Assembly: GCA_029212905.1 (NCBI GenBank)
Contig: JARGPB010000020.1
Location: 1-58,404 of the forward strand
Source: Thalassovita sp.
Lineage (GTDB): Bacteria > Pseudomonadota > Alphaproteobacteria > Rhodobacterales > Rhodobacteraceae
Direction of reading: 5' to 3'
DNA: 58,404 nucleotides
Shown here: in pieces, positions 24,629 through 33,043 of the stretch
How positions within the stretch are numbered: the stretch's first letter is position 1
Layout of the letters: each line of letters opens with the position of its first letter
Made by a program: the position numbers and the translations under genes
The notes under the pieces: model-generated
Told to the model about the DNA's origin: nothing
What the model saw: only the letters and a program-made list of their open reading frames with translations
Databases searched by the model: none

Positions 24629-25867
24629 TCAACCTTTGGCGTTTGCCTCCAGTTTCCACTCGGACATAACTGGGTCAAGATTGAACAGTTTCTGCGCGTT
24701 TCCACCTAGAATGCTCCGCTTGGCCTTTTCGTCCAAGAACGGAAGATCATAGATCGTGCTCGGAAGATCCATATCCCAATGCGGATAGTCGGACGAATAG
24801 AGCAACTGCGATTCTGCGTTTATCATCTTGAAGGTGACTTCCAAGGCTTCGCGGTTGTCCACCAGCTCCATCGGCTGCGTAGAGTAGTACATCTCACGCA
24901 TGTAATCGCTGGGTTTTTTCTTCAAGAGTGGAGCATCGGACGTACGCATCATGTACTCGTTGTCCAGCCGTTGCATCAGGAAAGGAACCCAAGCCAGACC
25001 ACTTTCGATCCACATGGTTTTCAGCTTTGGAAAACGCTCGGGCATGCCGTTCATAACCCAGTTGGTCATGTGGATGATGTTACAGAAGCTGAAACCAAGC
25101 GCGTGAACTGAGATAAACTTGTTCAGCTGTGCCAACGAGGTGTCGGCCCAGTGATAAGCCGCGTGGAAGCCAAGAGGCATTCCATGCTCTTCCAGTTTGG
25201 CATAAATACGCATGTTTGCGCTGTCATGCACTGGCCGCTTGAGATACCCAGTCGAAAGGAACCCAACGACGCCTTTCTTTTCGGCGAACTCGTCAATCAT
25301 CTTCTCGGCTTCGTGCGGCTCGTTCATGGGCAGATAGACCATGGATACGAGGCGATTGTCTTCTTCAAGAATGCGCTCGCTCAGCCAACGGTTATAGGCG
25401 CGGGCCATTGCCACCTCGACCTCGACTTGGGGGTGCGTTGCCAACAACAGCATTGGGGTTGGGAAAAGGCACGCCATATCCGTACCCATCGCGTCCATCC
25501 AGCGCCGTGCCAAAGTGATGTCGCGGTGTGGTTCTTCGGGGACAATTTCCTTGTTCCGACCCGCATAGCGCGTCACGCGCCCAGCCATGTCCTGCGAACC
25601 GATCGCCTGCGGAATAAGGCCGGCGCGGCCAACGTTACCGGCTGACAAGCCAAGATGGCGCATCACCGGGTCGTCCATGTATTGCAGGATTTCCGGCAAG
25701 GCCTCAGTCTCATAGTGGTGGCTGTCCACATCGCAAATGAAGAAGTCTTTGTAATTGCGATCTTCCGCTTGCTTACGTGCGTTCTTCAGCAGCTTGCTGG
25801 TGTTAAATTCCTGGATTGCCGGATCGTTATCCGAGCTGTAGTTCATCGTGGTGCCCGTTAAAGACAT
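24629..25867 (-). CDS. Amidohydrolase-2 family protein (possible decarboxylase)
   Basis: A 412-residue metal-dependent TIM-barrel protein of the amidohydrolase-2 group, which includes aromatic-acid decarboxylases such as ACMSD, gamma-resorcylate and 5-carboxyvanillate decarboxylases as well as hydrolases. Visible metal-site candidates are DVDSHHYE near residue 45, a His in LGFHAAYHW, a His in CNIIHMTNW and the C-terminal Asp in SSDYPHWD. The ATG at 25867 follows a GGAGAGAG site. It is the last gene of a leftward operon with a Rieske ferredoxin and a 99-residue protein. An aromatic-acid substrate is likely from context but unproven. Confidence 0.85.
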   Translation of the reverse strand: MSLTGTTMNYSSDNDPAIQEFNTSKLLKNARKQAEDRNYKDFFICDVDSHHYETEALPEILQYMDDPVMRHLGLSAGNVGRAGLIPQAIGSQDMAGRVTRYAGRNKEIVPEEPHRDITLARRWMDAMGTDMACLFPTPMLLLATHPQVEVEVAMARAYNRWLSERILEEDNRLVSMVYLPMNEPHEAEKMIDEFAEKKGVVGFLSTGYLKRPVHDSANMRIYAKLEEHGMPLGFHAAYHWADTSLAQLNKFISVHALGFSFCNIIHMTNWVMNGMPERFPKLKTMWIESGLAWVPFLMQRLDNEYMMRTSDAPLLKKKPSDYMREMYYSTQPMELVDNREALEVTFKMINAESQLLYSSDYPHWDMDLPSTIYDLPFLDEKAKRSILGGNAQKLFNLDPVMSEWKLEANAKG

Positions 25868-25887
25868 TTTATCTCTCTCCCCTCGTG

Positions 25888-26187
25888 TTACGGATTCAGC
25901 GTCTGCCACATGCCCAACTCGAACACCGCCATATCGGCAGCATCGAGAATGCCGGTCGCGGCGATGGCGACAGCTGTCGCCGAGACATCGTTGTCTCGTG
26001 GGAATGCGGGCAAGCCGTCATTGGTTTCGCGAAGTTTCGCATATGCGGTCACAGCGTGTGAAAGCAGCGCCTGAAGTTGCTCGGCGCGCAGGCCACTGCT
26101 TTCGGGGTTGCGAAGTGCATTCAGGACAGCATCGACCGATGCCTCCAGAGCAGGAGCTTCAGCGGTTATCTGGTCAAACTTCGACAT
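25888..26187 (-). CDS. Small helical protein in the Rieske-amidohydrolase operon
   Basis: A 99-residue soluble, mostly helical, acidic protein (MSKFDQITAEAPALEASVDA start). It overlaps the end of the Rieske ferredoxin gene by 14 bases and has a GGAGGAG ribosome site inside that gene, so it is clearly an operon member. No cofactor motif or membrane segment is seen. I recognise no family. An accessory or small subunit for the neighbouring oxygen-using or metal enzyme is a guess. Confidence 0.65.
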   Translation of the reverse strand: MSKFDQITAEAPALEASVDAVLNALRNPESSGLRAEQLQALLSHAVTAYAKLRETNDGLPAFPRDNDVSATAVAIAATGILDAADMAVFELGMWQTLNP

Positions 26188-26539
26188 AGACCTCTCCTCC
26201 TTTTTCCACCACGTTGTAACGTTTCATTTTGTACTTCGGATCGCCGACGGCTTCGCCCGTCGCAATCTTGAATTCCCAGCCATGCCACGGGCAAACGAAA
26301 TGCAATTCGTCTTCGTTGAAGGTCTGCCGGAGCGCGCGCTGCTGGTCGTCGAGTTCGACGCAGACCTGCGGCATCTTTAGGCCTTCGCATACCGGGCCAC
26401 CTTGGTGCGGACACACGTTCTTATATGCAACGATGTCTCCTTTGTGCCGAATGACCCCGATCTCGACCCCGTCGACCTCGCAAATCTTTGCCGTCTTGTC
26501 GCTCAAGTCCGACACCGCACATAGCAATCTTTCTGGCAT
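26174..26539 (-). CDS. Rieske [2Fe-2S] ferredoxin-like protein with long cluster loop
   Basis: A 121-residue single-domain Rieske protein. The cluster ligands are C43 and H45 (CPHQGG) and C83 and H86 (CPWHGW). The 37 residues between H45 and C83 are about twice the 15-17 seen in most ferredoxins and oxygenases, and include two further cysteines (C51 and C60). It should carry electrons in the cytoplasm. The start ATG at 26539 has a GGAGGAG site. Its promoter (TTGACA-N16-TATAGT) overlaps an inverted repeat. Because the phthalate-type reductase here has its own 2Fe-2S domain, this ferredoxin probably serves another enzyme, perhaps with the amidohydrolase. Confidence 0.9.
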   Translation of the reverse strand: MPERLLCAVSDLSDKTAKICEVDGVEIGVIRHKGDIVAYKNVCPHQGGPVCEGLKMPQVCVELDDQQRALRQTFNEDELHFVCPWHGWEFKIATGEAVGDPKYKMKRYNVVEKGGEVYVEV

Positions 26540-26577
26540 TATAGCTCCTCCGTCTGTTGCCCAGTCTTGCTTCAAGT

Positions 26578-26620
26578 TAGTAAGATTGCCTTACTATAAG
26601 AGTGGCTTTAGAATTGTCAA
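26578..26620 (-). promoter_or_regulatory. Rieske-amidohydrolase operon promoter with inverted repeat
   Basis: On the minus strand TTGACA (26620-26615) is followed after 16 bases by TATAGT (26598-26593). A perfect inverted repeat TAGTAAG-ATTGC-CTTACTA (26578-26596) covers the -10 and probably the start point, a classic repressor site. The -35 overlaps the divergent marR -35 on the other strand. Confidence 0.7.
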
Positions 26621-26642
26621 GAAATAAGACATCTAAATTAGG
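26614..26642 (+). promoter_or_regulatory. marR promoter with operator copy TAAGACATCTAA
   Basis: TTGTCA at 26614-26619 is followed by the palindrome at 26625-26636 (nine of ten fixed positions), close before the marR start. The arrangement suggests auto-repression by MarR. Confidence 0.5.
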
Positions 26643-26653
26643 GGGCGCAAATC

Positions 26654-27106
26654 GTGCCGCAATCACCTTCTAGGAAACGTGGTCTTGGGGCGTCACTCCG
26701 CCTGGCGCATCATCTTTATGGTAAGCTGCTGCAGGAGCAGTTGCGCGAAACCGGGCTCAGCATGGCGCAGTACATTCATCTCCGGTGCCTGAGAGAGGAA
26801 GGCAAACTAAAACAATCCGAGCTTTCCGGGTTGCTGGGCATCGAAAAGGCGTCATCTACACGCGTACTGGACGAGCTCGAAAAGCGAGATCTTATCACGC
26901 GTAACCGCAGCCAGTCCGACCGGCGCGTGGTTCATGTCGACCTGACTGACTCAGGCCTTCGAAGGATAGATGGCGCAATGAAATCTGCGCGTCTCGCGGC
27001 AGATCACGCCTCGACGGGATTTGAACCCGACGAGTTGGGTCACCTTTTCGCTGCGATGGACAAGCTTCTAGATAATCTCGCAAGCGCGTGTTGCCAGTCC
27101 CGCTAA
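26654..27106 (+). CDS. MarR-family transcriptional regulator
   Basis: A 150-residue winged-helix regulator. The DNA-binding core spans about residues 45-100: LKQSELSGLLGIEKASSTRVLDELEKRDLITR, then the beta-wing with DRRVVHVDLTDSG. Flanking helices form the dimer interface where phenolic or aromatic ligands normally bind. The start is GTG at 26654. It sits divergently from the Rieske operon and beside the phthalate-type genes, and its promoter has the repeated palindrome. It is a prime candidate for the repressor of that palindrome set. Its stop overlaps the convergent DMT gene end by four bases. Confidence 0.9.
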   Translation: MPQSPSRKRGLGASLRLAHHLYGKLLQEQLRETGLSMAQYIHLRCLREEGKLKQSELSGLLGIEKASSTRVLDELEKRDLITRNRSQSDRRVVHVDLTDSGLRRIDGAMKSARLAADHASTGFEPDELGHLFAAMDKLLDNLASACCQSR

Positions 27107-28041
27107 CCAAACCTTGGCGCAAGGGCGAGAAGTGTCACACCGGTCGCGGCTAGTGCAGACGACAGGTAGAATCTGGGACCCGGGCGCCGTTCGGTTTTGA
27201 AGATGTGGCCTGCGAGCCAGGCGGCAAAGAACATCTCGATCGAAGACATGATCGCGACGACGGTCACATCAGTGAACATAAGTGAAAAGAACAGCGCCAC
27301 TTGCCCAACGGTCATCGAACTGCCAGCCAGCAGTTGCCACCTGCTCGGCCGCTGAATTCGCCAGGACAACGCGTTGCGCGATTTGAACCGGAACACCCAG
27401 GAGACCGCAAACCACATTAGACCCGTCATCGCACCGATGAAAACTCCGGCCAGAGGGTCCGGCAAAGTCTGCATCGCGAGCTTTCGGGAGACGAAAGAGC
27501 CGCCATACCCGGCGGCGGACGCTACGGCCATCGCCCGGCCCTTGTTCTTCTCTCGAGGGTCAGGATCTCCGACCGCCAAGTCAGAAGCCGATTTGACCGA
27601 AGCGCGTGACATCATGATTACCACGCCGCTGGTAACCAGGAAGAAGGCGATGACCACAGGTGTCGTGATGACCTCACCGAGCAGAAAGAACGCCAACAGC
27701 GCCGCAAACACTGGTATCAGGCGTCGGATGAAACCGGTCTCGATGGCTCCGGCAAGCTCTACCGAGCGGAACAGCGTAAGACGGCCGACAACGTTGCCAA
27801 GCACCCCGGCTGCAACGAAATAAGCCGCACCAATGAGCGCACCGAGTCCAAGTTCCGGCATCGTTGGGCCCAGGAGCAGCCAAAGCGCCCCGGAGACAAC
27901 GGCGGTCATCAGCACAGAGATAAGAACGTCGTTGCCGCGGCCCTGAACCGATTGCGAACTCTTGGCAATGGAAACCGAACTCAAGGCGTAGCAGAACGCT
28001 CCGAACGCGGCCAAGAGGCCGCCGAACCCTGCGGTGGTCAT
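27103..28041 (-). CDS. EamA/DMT-family transporter
   Basis: A 312-residue inner-membrane protein with ten hydrophobic segments in two five-helix EamA repeats (about residues 5-140 and 170-308), joined by a charged loop (DPDPREKNKG). Members export or import small metabolites, often amino acids or aromatic compounds. It is the last gene of the leftward phthalate-type transcript, 27 bases after the 147-residue protein gene, so it may export a toxic intermediate or import a substrate. Direction and substrate cannot be told from sequence. Confidence 0.88.
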   Translation of the reverse strand: MTTAGFGGLLAAFGAFCYALSSVSIAKSSQSVQGRGNDVLISVLMTAVVSGALWLLLGPTMPELGLGALIGAAYFVAAGVLGNVVGRLTLFRSVELAGAIETGFIRRLIPVFAALLAFFLLGEVITTPVVIAFFLVTSGVVIMMSRASVKSASDLAVGDPDPREKNKGRAMAVASAAGYGGSFVSRKLAMQTLPDPLAGVFIGAMTGLMWFAVSWVFRFKSRNALSWRIQRPSRWQLLAGSSMTVGQVALFFSLMFTDVTVVAIMSSIEMFFAAWLAGHIFKTERRPGPRFYLSSALAATGVTLLALAPRFG

Positions 28042-28068
28042 CGCGCGTGTCGGCGCGGATTGTACCTG

Positions 28069-28512
28069 CTACTTGTCATGGGTCAGCAACTGATCCAGGA
28101 AGTGGTCTGAAGACATAACCTCGCGCATTGGCAGCGTCTCCTGCTGCGCCATCAGCTCGGTAGAATAGGTCAACCCCTGGCCGTCCCAGAACCACCAATA
28201 GATGATCTTGCCTTGCTTGTCGCGAATCGGCATCCGGAAAATCGGGAAACTTCTTTCCGAATGCGGAATGTCCGACCGTCCGGCAAGCGCGTGCTTCAAC
28301 CCTAACCGATTCAATGCCCCCGTTAGGGGGACCATGGCCATCGGTGCGGGTTTTTCGGCCAATACAGTCACATTGTCGGGCCGGTGTTCGTAAGACCCCG
28401 GGAGGAACTTGACCACGGGAGGATAGCTCGGGTGGGTATGCGTGAGCTGTACGTAAGCCAGCCCCTTCGTTGTTTCGACCTCGACGATATCTCCGGGTGC
28501 GTACTCTTCCAT
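28069..28512 (-). CDS. Hypothetical protein in the phthalate-type operon
   Basis: A 147-residue soluble protein. The N-terminal part (YAPGDIVEVETTKGLAYVQ, then strands with HTHPSYPPVV) looks like a small beta-barrel. The middle has RSFPIFRMPIRDKQGKIIYWWF, with aromatic residues that could form a pocket. There is no signal peptide and no catalytic motif that I can name. The gene lies 13 bases after the decarboxylase and before the DMT transporter on the same strand, so it is probably co-transcribed with aromatic-acid genes. Function unknown. Confidence 0.6.
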   Translation of the reverse strand: MEEYAPGDIVEVETTKGLAYVQLTHTHPSYPPVVKFLPGSYEHRPDNVTVLAEKPAPMAMVPLTGALNRLGLKHALAGRSDIPHSERSFPIFRMPIRDKQGKIIYWWFWDGQGLTYSTELMAQQETLPMREVMSSDHFLDQLLTHDK

Positions 28513-28525
28513 TGTGGCGCTCCTC

Positions 28526-29518
28526 TTAAAGGCTGTAGGCTTCTAGGGTCGAGGGATGGAACAGTTCTTCGATCTCCACTCGGCGCGGCGACAGTCCCTG
28601 ACTCGCGTGGTAATCCAAAAACTTGTTCAGGACATGGGCGTTGCCGCCGACGCCATAGCTCCAGGGGTCGTCACCCATTAGCGCATGCACGCGGTTGAGA
28701 TTATCCTCGACGAAGGGCATCGTTACTTTCGTTGCAGAGGTATCCGACAGGGCCTCTTCTGCTAGCAGCTTCGATTGCGTGAACGCCTTGAGCAGGGCGG
28801 CGGGTAAGAACGGGTATTCCTCTGCGAGGCTGCGGCGCACCCCAAGAACATGCATGATCGGAAAGATCCGGGTCTTTTCGAAATAGGCTTCGGCCGTAGC
28901 GATGCTGTCTGCAAAAAGCCGACCTACGTGCGGATGCCGCTCGGCGAAACAACGCGGCCAACGCGGGCCGACGAAGCCGTCGATCTCACCGGCTTCGAGC
29001 ATGCCATTCAACGTGCTGCCGACCGGCGCCTCTTCCATGCGGATATCGCCGGGTAACTGAACCTTGATCTTTTCGGGCCGGCCCGGCGTATCCATACCGC
29101 CGCGCACCCAGATGATGTCGGAGGGTTTGACACCGTATTCCTCTTCGAGAATGCCGCGCACCCAGACATTGGCGGACAGCTGATATTCGGCGATACCAAT
29201 GCGCTTGCCCTTCAGATCCTGAGGCGTTTCGATTCCTTTGTCGGTTCGAATGTAGACAGAAGTGTGACGGAACGCCCGGCTCAGAAAGACCGGGATCGCG
29301 ACATAGTGCGGATTTCCGCGGGCGACCGAGATCGAATAGGAGGACAACGAAATTTCGCTGATATCGAACGCTTCGTGGCGGAACGCCCGGAAGAACATTT
29401 CCTCTGGGGACATGAGCATGGGCACGGGATCGACACCGTCTATCTGCACTCTTCCATCCACGATGGCACGCGTTCGGTCATAATTTCCCATGGCAAGGGA
29501 TAGTTTGAGATTGCTCAT
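28526..29518 (-). CDS. pht5: 4,5-dihydroxyphthalate decarboxylase-like protein
   Basis: A 330-residue protein of the Pht5/OphC type, which has a periplasmic-binding-protein-like fold but acts in the cytoplasm. No signal peptide is present, supporting an enzyme rather than a receptor. The N terminus (LKLSLAMGNYDRTRAIVDG) and the segments DLKGKRIGIAEYQLSANVWVRG and GEIDGFVGPRWP fit the family. The reaction would be removal of one carboxyl group from 4,5-dihydroxyphthalate to give protocatechuate. Its start overlaps the dehydrogenase stop (ATGA), matching the pathway order. A relative acting on another dihydroxylated acid is possible. Confidence 0.85.
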   Translation of the reverse strand: MSNLKLSLAMGNYDRTRAIVDGRVQIDGVDPVPMLMSPEEMFFRAFRHEAFDISEISLSSYSISVARGNPHYVAIPVFLSRAFRHTSVYIRTDKGIETPQDLKGKRIGIAEYQLSANVWVRGILEEEYGVKPSDIIWVRGGMDTPGRPEKIKVQLPGDIRMEEAPVGSTLNGMLEAGEIDGFVGPRWPRCFAERHPHVGRLFADSIATAEAYFEKTRIFPIMHVLGVRRSLAEEYPFLPAALLKAFTQSKLLAEEALSDTSATKVTMPFVEDNLNRVHALMGDDPWSYGVGGNAHVLNKFLDYHASQGLSPRRVEIEELFHPSTLEAYSL

Positions 29519-30702
29519 CCTGTTTGTTCCTCCTCATTTGTTTTGCATTGTTGCCGCAGGTCGACAGGTTGGCCGGTCGAGGCGGACTGCAGGATCGCAT
29601 GGCAAACCTCCAGGCTTGCCAGACCCCACGCGCCCGTCTGGACGGGGGCCTTGTTCTGGCGGACAGCGGCTACCAGTGCATCGTTCACGGTTCTACGTGG
29701 CGCGGGCCCGAATGTCGCTTCGATGAAGCCACGCTCGGTGTCACCAAATACTTCAACTCCGTCCGGAGTCAGCTTTAGGTCGGCACGGTCGCAAAGCGCG
29801 ATGACTGGGCCAAAATGCTCGTTGTGCTTTGCGTCGACCGTCTTACCGCTGCCGAATGTGCGCGTCGTCTTGAGGCGCGCCTCGTCATCGGGATCGAGGG
29901 CCATCAGCGCCCGCCTTGCATCGCCATAGGCGCCGGCGAGTTTTCGCTGCCCCAGCTCTCCGACGTCGTTCATCCAAATGTCGCTATCGAAATGGGCATA
30001 GCCCGAATAGGTGAGATTGGCGACGCATCCACCCTCAAAGTTCATCAGCGCCGTAAAGGCGCCTTCTGTTGGACGCTTTGGATCCCATGCCCCCGTCATG
30101 GCATAAATCTTCTCTCCCATGCCGCCCGCAAGCCGTCGGACCACGTCGATCTGGTGGATGGCCTGGCTGAACAGCACCCCTCCTCCTTCTTCGGTGCGCA
30201 GCTCCTCCGGGCGTCGGGGACGATACAGGAAGTCGGTGTAGTTAAGGGCCTGGATCATTCTCAGCTGGCCGAACTTGCCGCTCGCGATCAACTGCGCGGC
30301 CAGCTCGACCGGCGGATCGAAACTGTGGCTGGGCCCAACGATCAGGTGAACCCCCGCCTCGTTCGCGGCGGCGACCATGGTCTCGGCGTCTTCCATCGAG
30401 ATCGCGAGCGGCTTTTCCACGAGAATGTGCTTTCCAGCGCGCGCCGCGGCCAGAACGTGATCTACATGCATTTGGTGCGGGGTGGCGATGTAGATCGCTT
30501 CCACAGATGGATCGGCGCATAGATCCTCGACAGTCGGATAGGCGACACCGCCGTATTGCTCTTCGAATGCGGCCCGGCTTTCCGCCCTCGGCGCGGCCGC
30601 GGCCGTGAGCTTGACGCGTGCGTCGGCATCAAAGGTGGGGACCATCAGCATGAAAGCCCGCCCCAACCCCGCAACTCCGAGGCGGACGGGATCAGAGGTC
30701 AA
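29515..30702 (-). CDS. pht4: Gfo/Idh/MocA dehydrogenase, phthalate cis-dihydrodiol dehydrogenase-like
   Basis: A 395-residue NAD(P)-binding oxidoreductase. The Rossmann start is RLGVAGLGRAFML. The family EKP motif appears as ILVEKPLAIS near residue 95, and the catalytic helix has SQAIHQIDVVRRL. Pht4-type members oxidise the cis-4,5-dihydrodiol of phthalate to 4,5-dihydroxyphthalate. The start is set at TTG 30702 because GGGGAGG lies 8 bases upstream and the frame then overlaps the reductase by only 11 bases. The longer ATG frame (30735) would overlap by 44. It is encoded between the reductase and decarboxylase, as in phthalate operons. Confidence 0.87.
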   Translation of the reverse strand: MTSDPVRLGVAGLGRAFMLMVPTFDADARVKLTAAAAPRAESRAAFEEQYGGVAYPTVEDLCADPSVEAIYIATPHQMHVDHVLAAARAGKHILVEKPLAISMEDAETMVAAANEAGVHLIVGPSHSFDPPVELAAQLIASGKFGQLRMIQALNYTDFLYRPRRPEELRTEEGGGVLFSQAIHQIDVVRRLAGGMGEKIYAMTGAWDPKRPTEGAFTALMNFEGGCVANLTYSGYAHFDSDIWMNDVGELGQRKLAGAYGDARRALMALDPDDEARLKTTRTFGSGKTVDAKHNEHFGPVIALCDRADLKLTPDGVEVFGDTERGFIEATFGPAPRRTVNDALVAAVRQNKAPVQTGAWGLASLEVCHAILQSASTGQPVDLRQQCKTNEEEQTG

Positions 30703-31630
30703 GAACCAGCCTCCCCGATAGCGCGCGGGATACACAAATCATTATATGGTCGCTTTTTTCCTCTTCCATAAGCACCATGTCGCGATGGTCAGCTTTCCCC
30801 TCGAGGAGGCGGGTCTTGCAGGTGCCGCATGTGCCACTTTCACAGGAGCTGGACGTTGCGAATCCGGCGTCACGCAATGCCTCCAAGATCGAACGATCTT
30901 CGGGCACCGTGACGGTTTCGCCACTTTTTTTCAGCTCCACTTCGAAAGAGACATCGTCTTGGCGCACCACATCGACGGGCTTGAAATCTTCGAAGTGAAC
31001 TCGCCCCTCCGGCCAGTGCCCGGAAACGGCCTTGATTTCATCCATCAGCGGTTTCGGACCACAACAGAAGACGTGAGTGGCACGGGGCGTGACGAGATCG
31101 TCCCAGAAATCGTAGACTGCATCCGGAGCGCCGCCGTCATGGTGCACAATGATCCGGCCATCGAAATCTCTCATCAGTTCATCCAGATAGGCCGATTCCT
31201 CCGGACTGCGGCTGACGTAGATGATTCTGAGCATCTTGCCCTTCTTGTCGAGATACCGTGCCATCGACAGAATCGGCGTGATCCCGATACCGCCGGCGAT
31301 GAGCAGGTACTTCTGAACATCGGTTAGCGGGAAATCGTTTTCCGGGAATTCGACTGTCAACTCGGACCCGACGGTCGCCTGTTCGTGCATCGACGCGGAG
31401 CCCCCACGCGAATTCGGTTCTTTTTTGATCGCGACAACAAATTCCTTTGGGTCGCTGCCATCGTTGATCAGCGAATAGCGACGCATCGCTCCGGACGGAG
31501 TTTCCAAGGTGATGTGAGCACCAGGATCGAAACTAGGGAGCACATCGCCCCCAACCGGCACCAGGGTGAATTCGGCGATGCTCGGGGTCAAGTCACGCCG
31601 TTTCTCGACGCGCATCTTGATATTCTCCAT
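30692..31630 (-). CDS. pht2: Phthalate dioxygenase reductase-like FMN/[2Fe-2S] oxidoreductase
   Basis: A 312-residue electron-transfer protein in the order FMN domain, NADH domain, plant-type ferredoxin. R50-R51-Y52-S53 marks the flavin site, GGIGITP (113-119) the NADH site, and C263, C268, C271 and C299 bind the 2Fe-2S cluster. This domain order and length match the class IA phthalate dioxygenase reductase, which passes electrons from NADH to the Rieske oxygenase. It is the first gene of the reductase-dehydrogenase-decarboxylase operon. A TTGACA-N17-TAAACA promoter with an operator in the spacer lies 33-61 bases upstream. Confidence 0.92.
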   Translation of the reverse strand: MENIKMRVEKRRDLTPSIAEFTLVPVGGDVLPSFDPGAHITLETPSGAMRRYSLINDGSDPKEFVVAIKKEPNSRGGSASMHEQATVGSELTVEFPENDFPLTDVQKYLLIAGGIGITPILSMARYLDKKGKMLRIIYVSRSPEESAYLDELMRDFDGRIIVHHDGGAPDAVYDFWDDLVTPRATHVFCCGPKPLMDEIKAVSGHWPEGRVHFEDFKPVDVVRQDDVSFEVELKKSGETVTVPEDRSILEALRDAGFATSSSCESGTCGTCKTRLLEGKADHRDMVLMEEEKSDHIMICVSRALSGRLVLDL

Positions 31631-31662
31631 GAGGTCCTCCCATTTGGTCGTGATTGTGAAAT

Positions 31663-31691
31663 TGTTTAGATAGCTAAGTTATGTGTGTCAA
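31663..31691 (-). promoter_or_regulatory. Reductase operon promoter with operator TTAGATAGCTAA
   Basis: TTGACA (31691-31686), a 17-base spacer and TAAACA (31668-31663) on the minus strand. The palindrome (31666-31677) starts 8 bases after the -35, exactly as at the dioxygenase promoter. Nine of ten fixed operator positions match. Confidence 0.75.
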
Positions 31692-31770
31692 CAGACCATG
31701 TGCTGCGCAGTCATCCTCAACCTTGGGCGAGCCATCGAGAACGTGCAGGTGCTACTAGTGGAGGAACCTG

Positions 31771-32916
31771 TTATGGCCGTCGCGTTTCGACGTTGACACC
31801 TGAGACAGCGGACACGGATCTTGCGCCCACAAAGGTCATGGTCCTCGTCATCTCCTCTTCAAGGATCGAAAGCGCCCGTGACGCGCCCGCCTCGCCTTGC
31901 GCCGCCAAGCCATAGAGCGGCGCGCGACCCAGCAGAACGCCCTTCGCGCCCAGGGTTAGCGCTTTCACGATGTCACTGCCGCGACGAATGCCGCCGTCCA
32001 GCAGAACCGGGAACTTCCGATCAAGAGCCGCGATGATATTTGCGAGTACGTCGATGGTGGCAGGAGCGCCATCAAGCTGACGGCCACCATGGTTCGAGAC
32101 GACGATTCCATCCACACCGGCGCGTTGCGCGTCAATCGCATCTTCTGGGCACATGATACCCTTGATCAGCAGCGGGCCTTTCCATTTCTCCCGAATGCGG
32201 CGAACATGTTCCCATGAAAACTCCGGGTTCCGCTGAGATCGGGTAAACTCGGCCAGTTCTCTGTCGCTCGCGCTGTTTCCGACAAAGTCCAAGAGGTTCT
32301 CAAGTCTGGGACGGTGCGGCCCGAGCCATACGGAGGTCAGCCAAGCAGGATGCAGAAGCCCATCGAGAACAGTCCGGGGGCCAATGCGGATTTCGTGGGC
32401 GAAGCCGTGCCGCAGATCACGTTCGCGCTTGCCGCCCACGAGTGAATCGACAGTCAGTACCAGAGCCGAGTAACCGGCCGCCTGCGCCCGGTCGATCAGC
32501 GCATCAGCGAATGCGCCCTTCCCCCAAGGATAAAGCTGGAACCAGAGGGGACCCTTGCTCCTCCGCGCGATCTCTTCCAGCGTCGTGTTCGAGGCGGTCG
32601 AAACCGTGAAACCGACCCCAGCCCGTTCGGCCGCAGCGGCGAGGTGCAGATCTCCCTGGGGCCAGTAGAGCCCATTCAGCCCTGTCGGCCCTATGAAAAA
32701 CGGCTTCGAGTATGTTTCCCCGAACAGCTCCAAGGTGAGATCGACGCTCCCCCCTTTGAGGATTCGCGGCGTGAGAACGATATTCGTGAAGGAACTGCGA
32801 TTGCGCCGCAGCGTCACCTCCGATTCCGCGCCCCCATCCAAATAATCGAACACCACCCGTGGCAGGCGACGCCGTGCCTGCGCTCGCAAGTCTTCGATAT
32901 TGATTGCTGTCGTCAT
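31771..32916 (-). CDS. FMN-dependent alpha-hydroxyacid oxidase/dehydrogenase
   Basis: A 381-residue flavoprotein of the glycolate oxidase, L-lactate and S-mandelate dehydrogenase family. All active-site residues are visible: Y25 (FDYLDGGA), Y129 (QLYPWG), K252 (LIKGI), and H276 and R279 (SNHGGRQLD). The reaction is oxidation of an L-2-hydroxyacid to the 2-oxoacid. It lies between the dioxygenase and reductase genes, on the same strand but separated from the dioxygenase by a terminator. In a cluster for aromatic acids, a mandelate-like substrate is possible, as is plain lactate. No membrane-binding insert is obvious. Confidence 0.9.
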   Translation of the reverse strand: MTTAINIEDLRAQARRRLPRVVFDYLDGGAESEVTLRRNRSSFTNIVLTPRILKGGSVDLTLELFGETYSKPFFIGPTGLNGLYWPQGDLHLAAAAERAGVGFTVSTASNTTLEEIARRSKGPLWFQLYPWGKGAFADALIDRAQAAGYSALVLTVDSLVGGKRERDLRHGFAHEIRIGPRTVLDGLLHPAWLTSVWLGPHRPRLENLLDFVGNSASDRELAEFTRSQRNPEFSWEHVRRIREKWKGPLLIKGIMCPEDAIDAQRAGVDGIVVSNHGGRQLDGAPATIDVLANIIAALDRKFPVLLDGGIRRGSDIVKALTLGAKGVLLGRAPLYGLAAQGEAGASRALSILEEEMTRTMTFVGARSVSAVSGVNVETRRP

Positions 32917-32979
32917 AACGCCTGTCGCCCGTCGAGCAGAAACCGTCGAGGGAAGCTATGAAAGTCCGACGGCACCACG

Positions 32980-33020
32980 AAAAAAGAGCCGCCCAAAACC
33001 CCTTGAGGCTTTGGACGGTT
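32980..33020 (-). terminator. Intrinsic terminator after the Rieske dioxygenase gene
   Basis: On the minus strand CCGTCCAAA and TTTGGGCGG pair (one G-U) as a 9-bp stem. After two short bases come six consecutive T. It begins about 25 bases after the dioxygenase stop and makes that gene a separate transcription unit. Confidence 0.85.
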
Positions 33021-33043
33021 CAGGGAGGAAACATGTGCGCAAG

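Noticed and set aside
28526..29518. Nitrate/taurine-type ABC receptor
   Set aside because: The fold is similar, but there is no signal peptide or partner permease, and the gene overlaps a dihydrodiol dehydrogenase as in phthalate operons.
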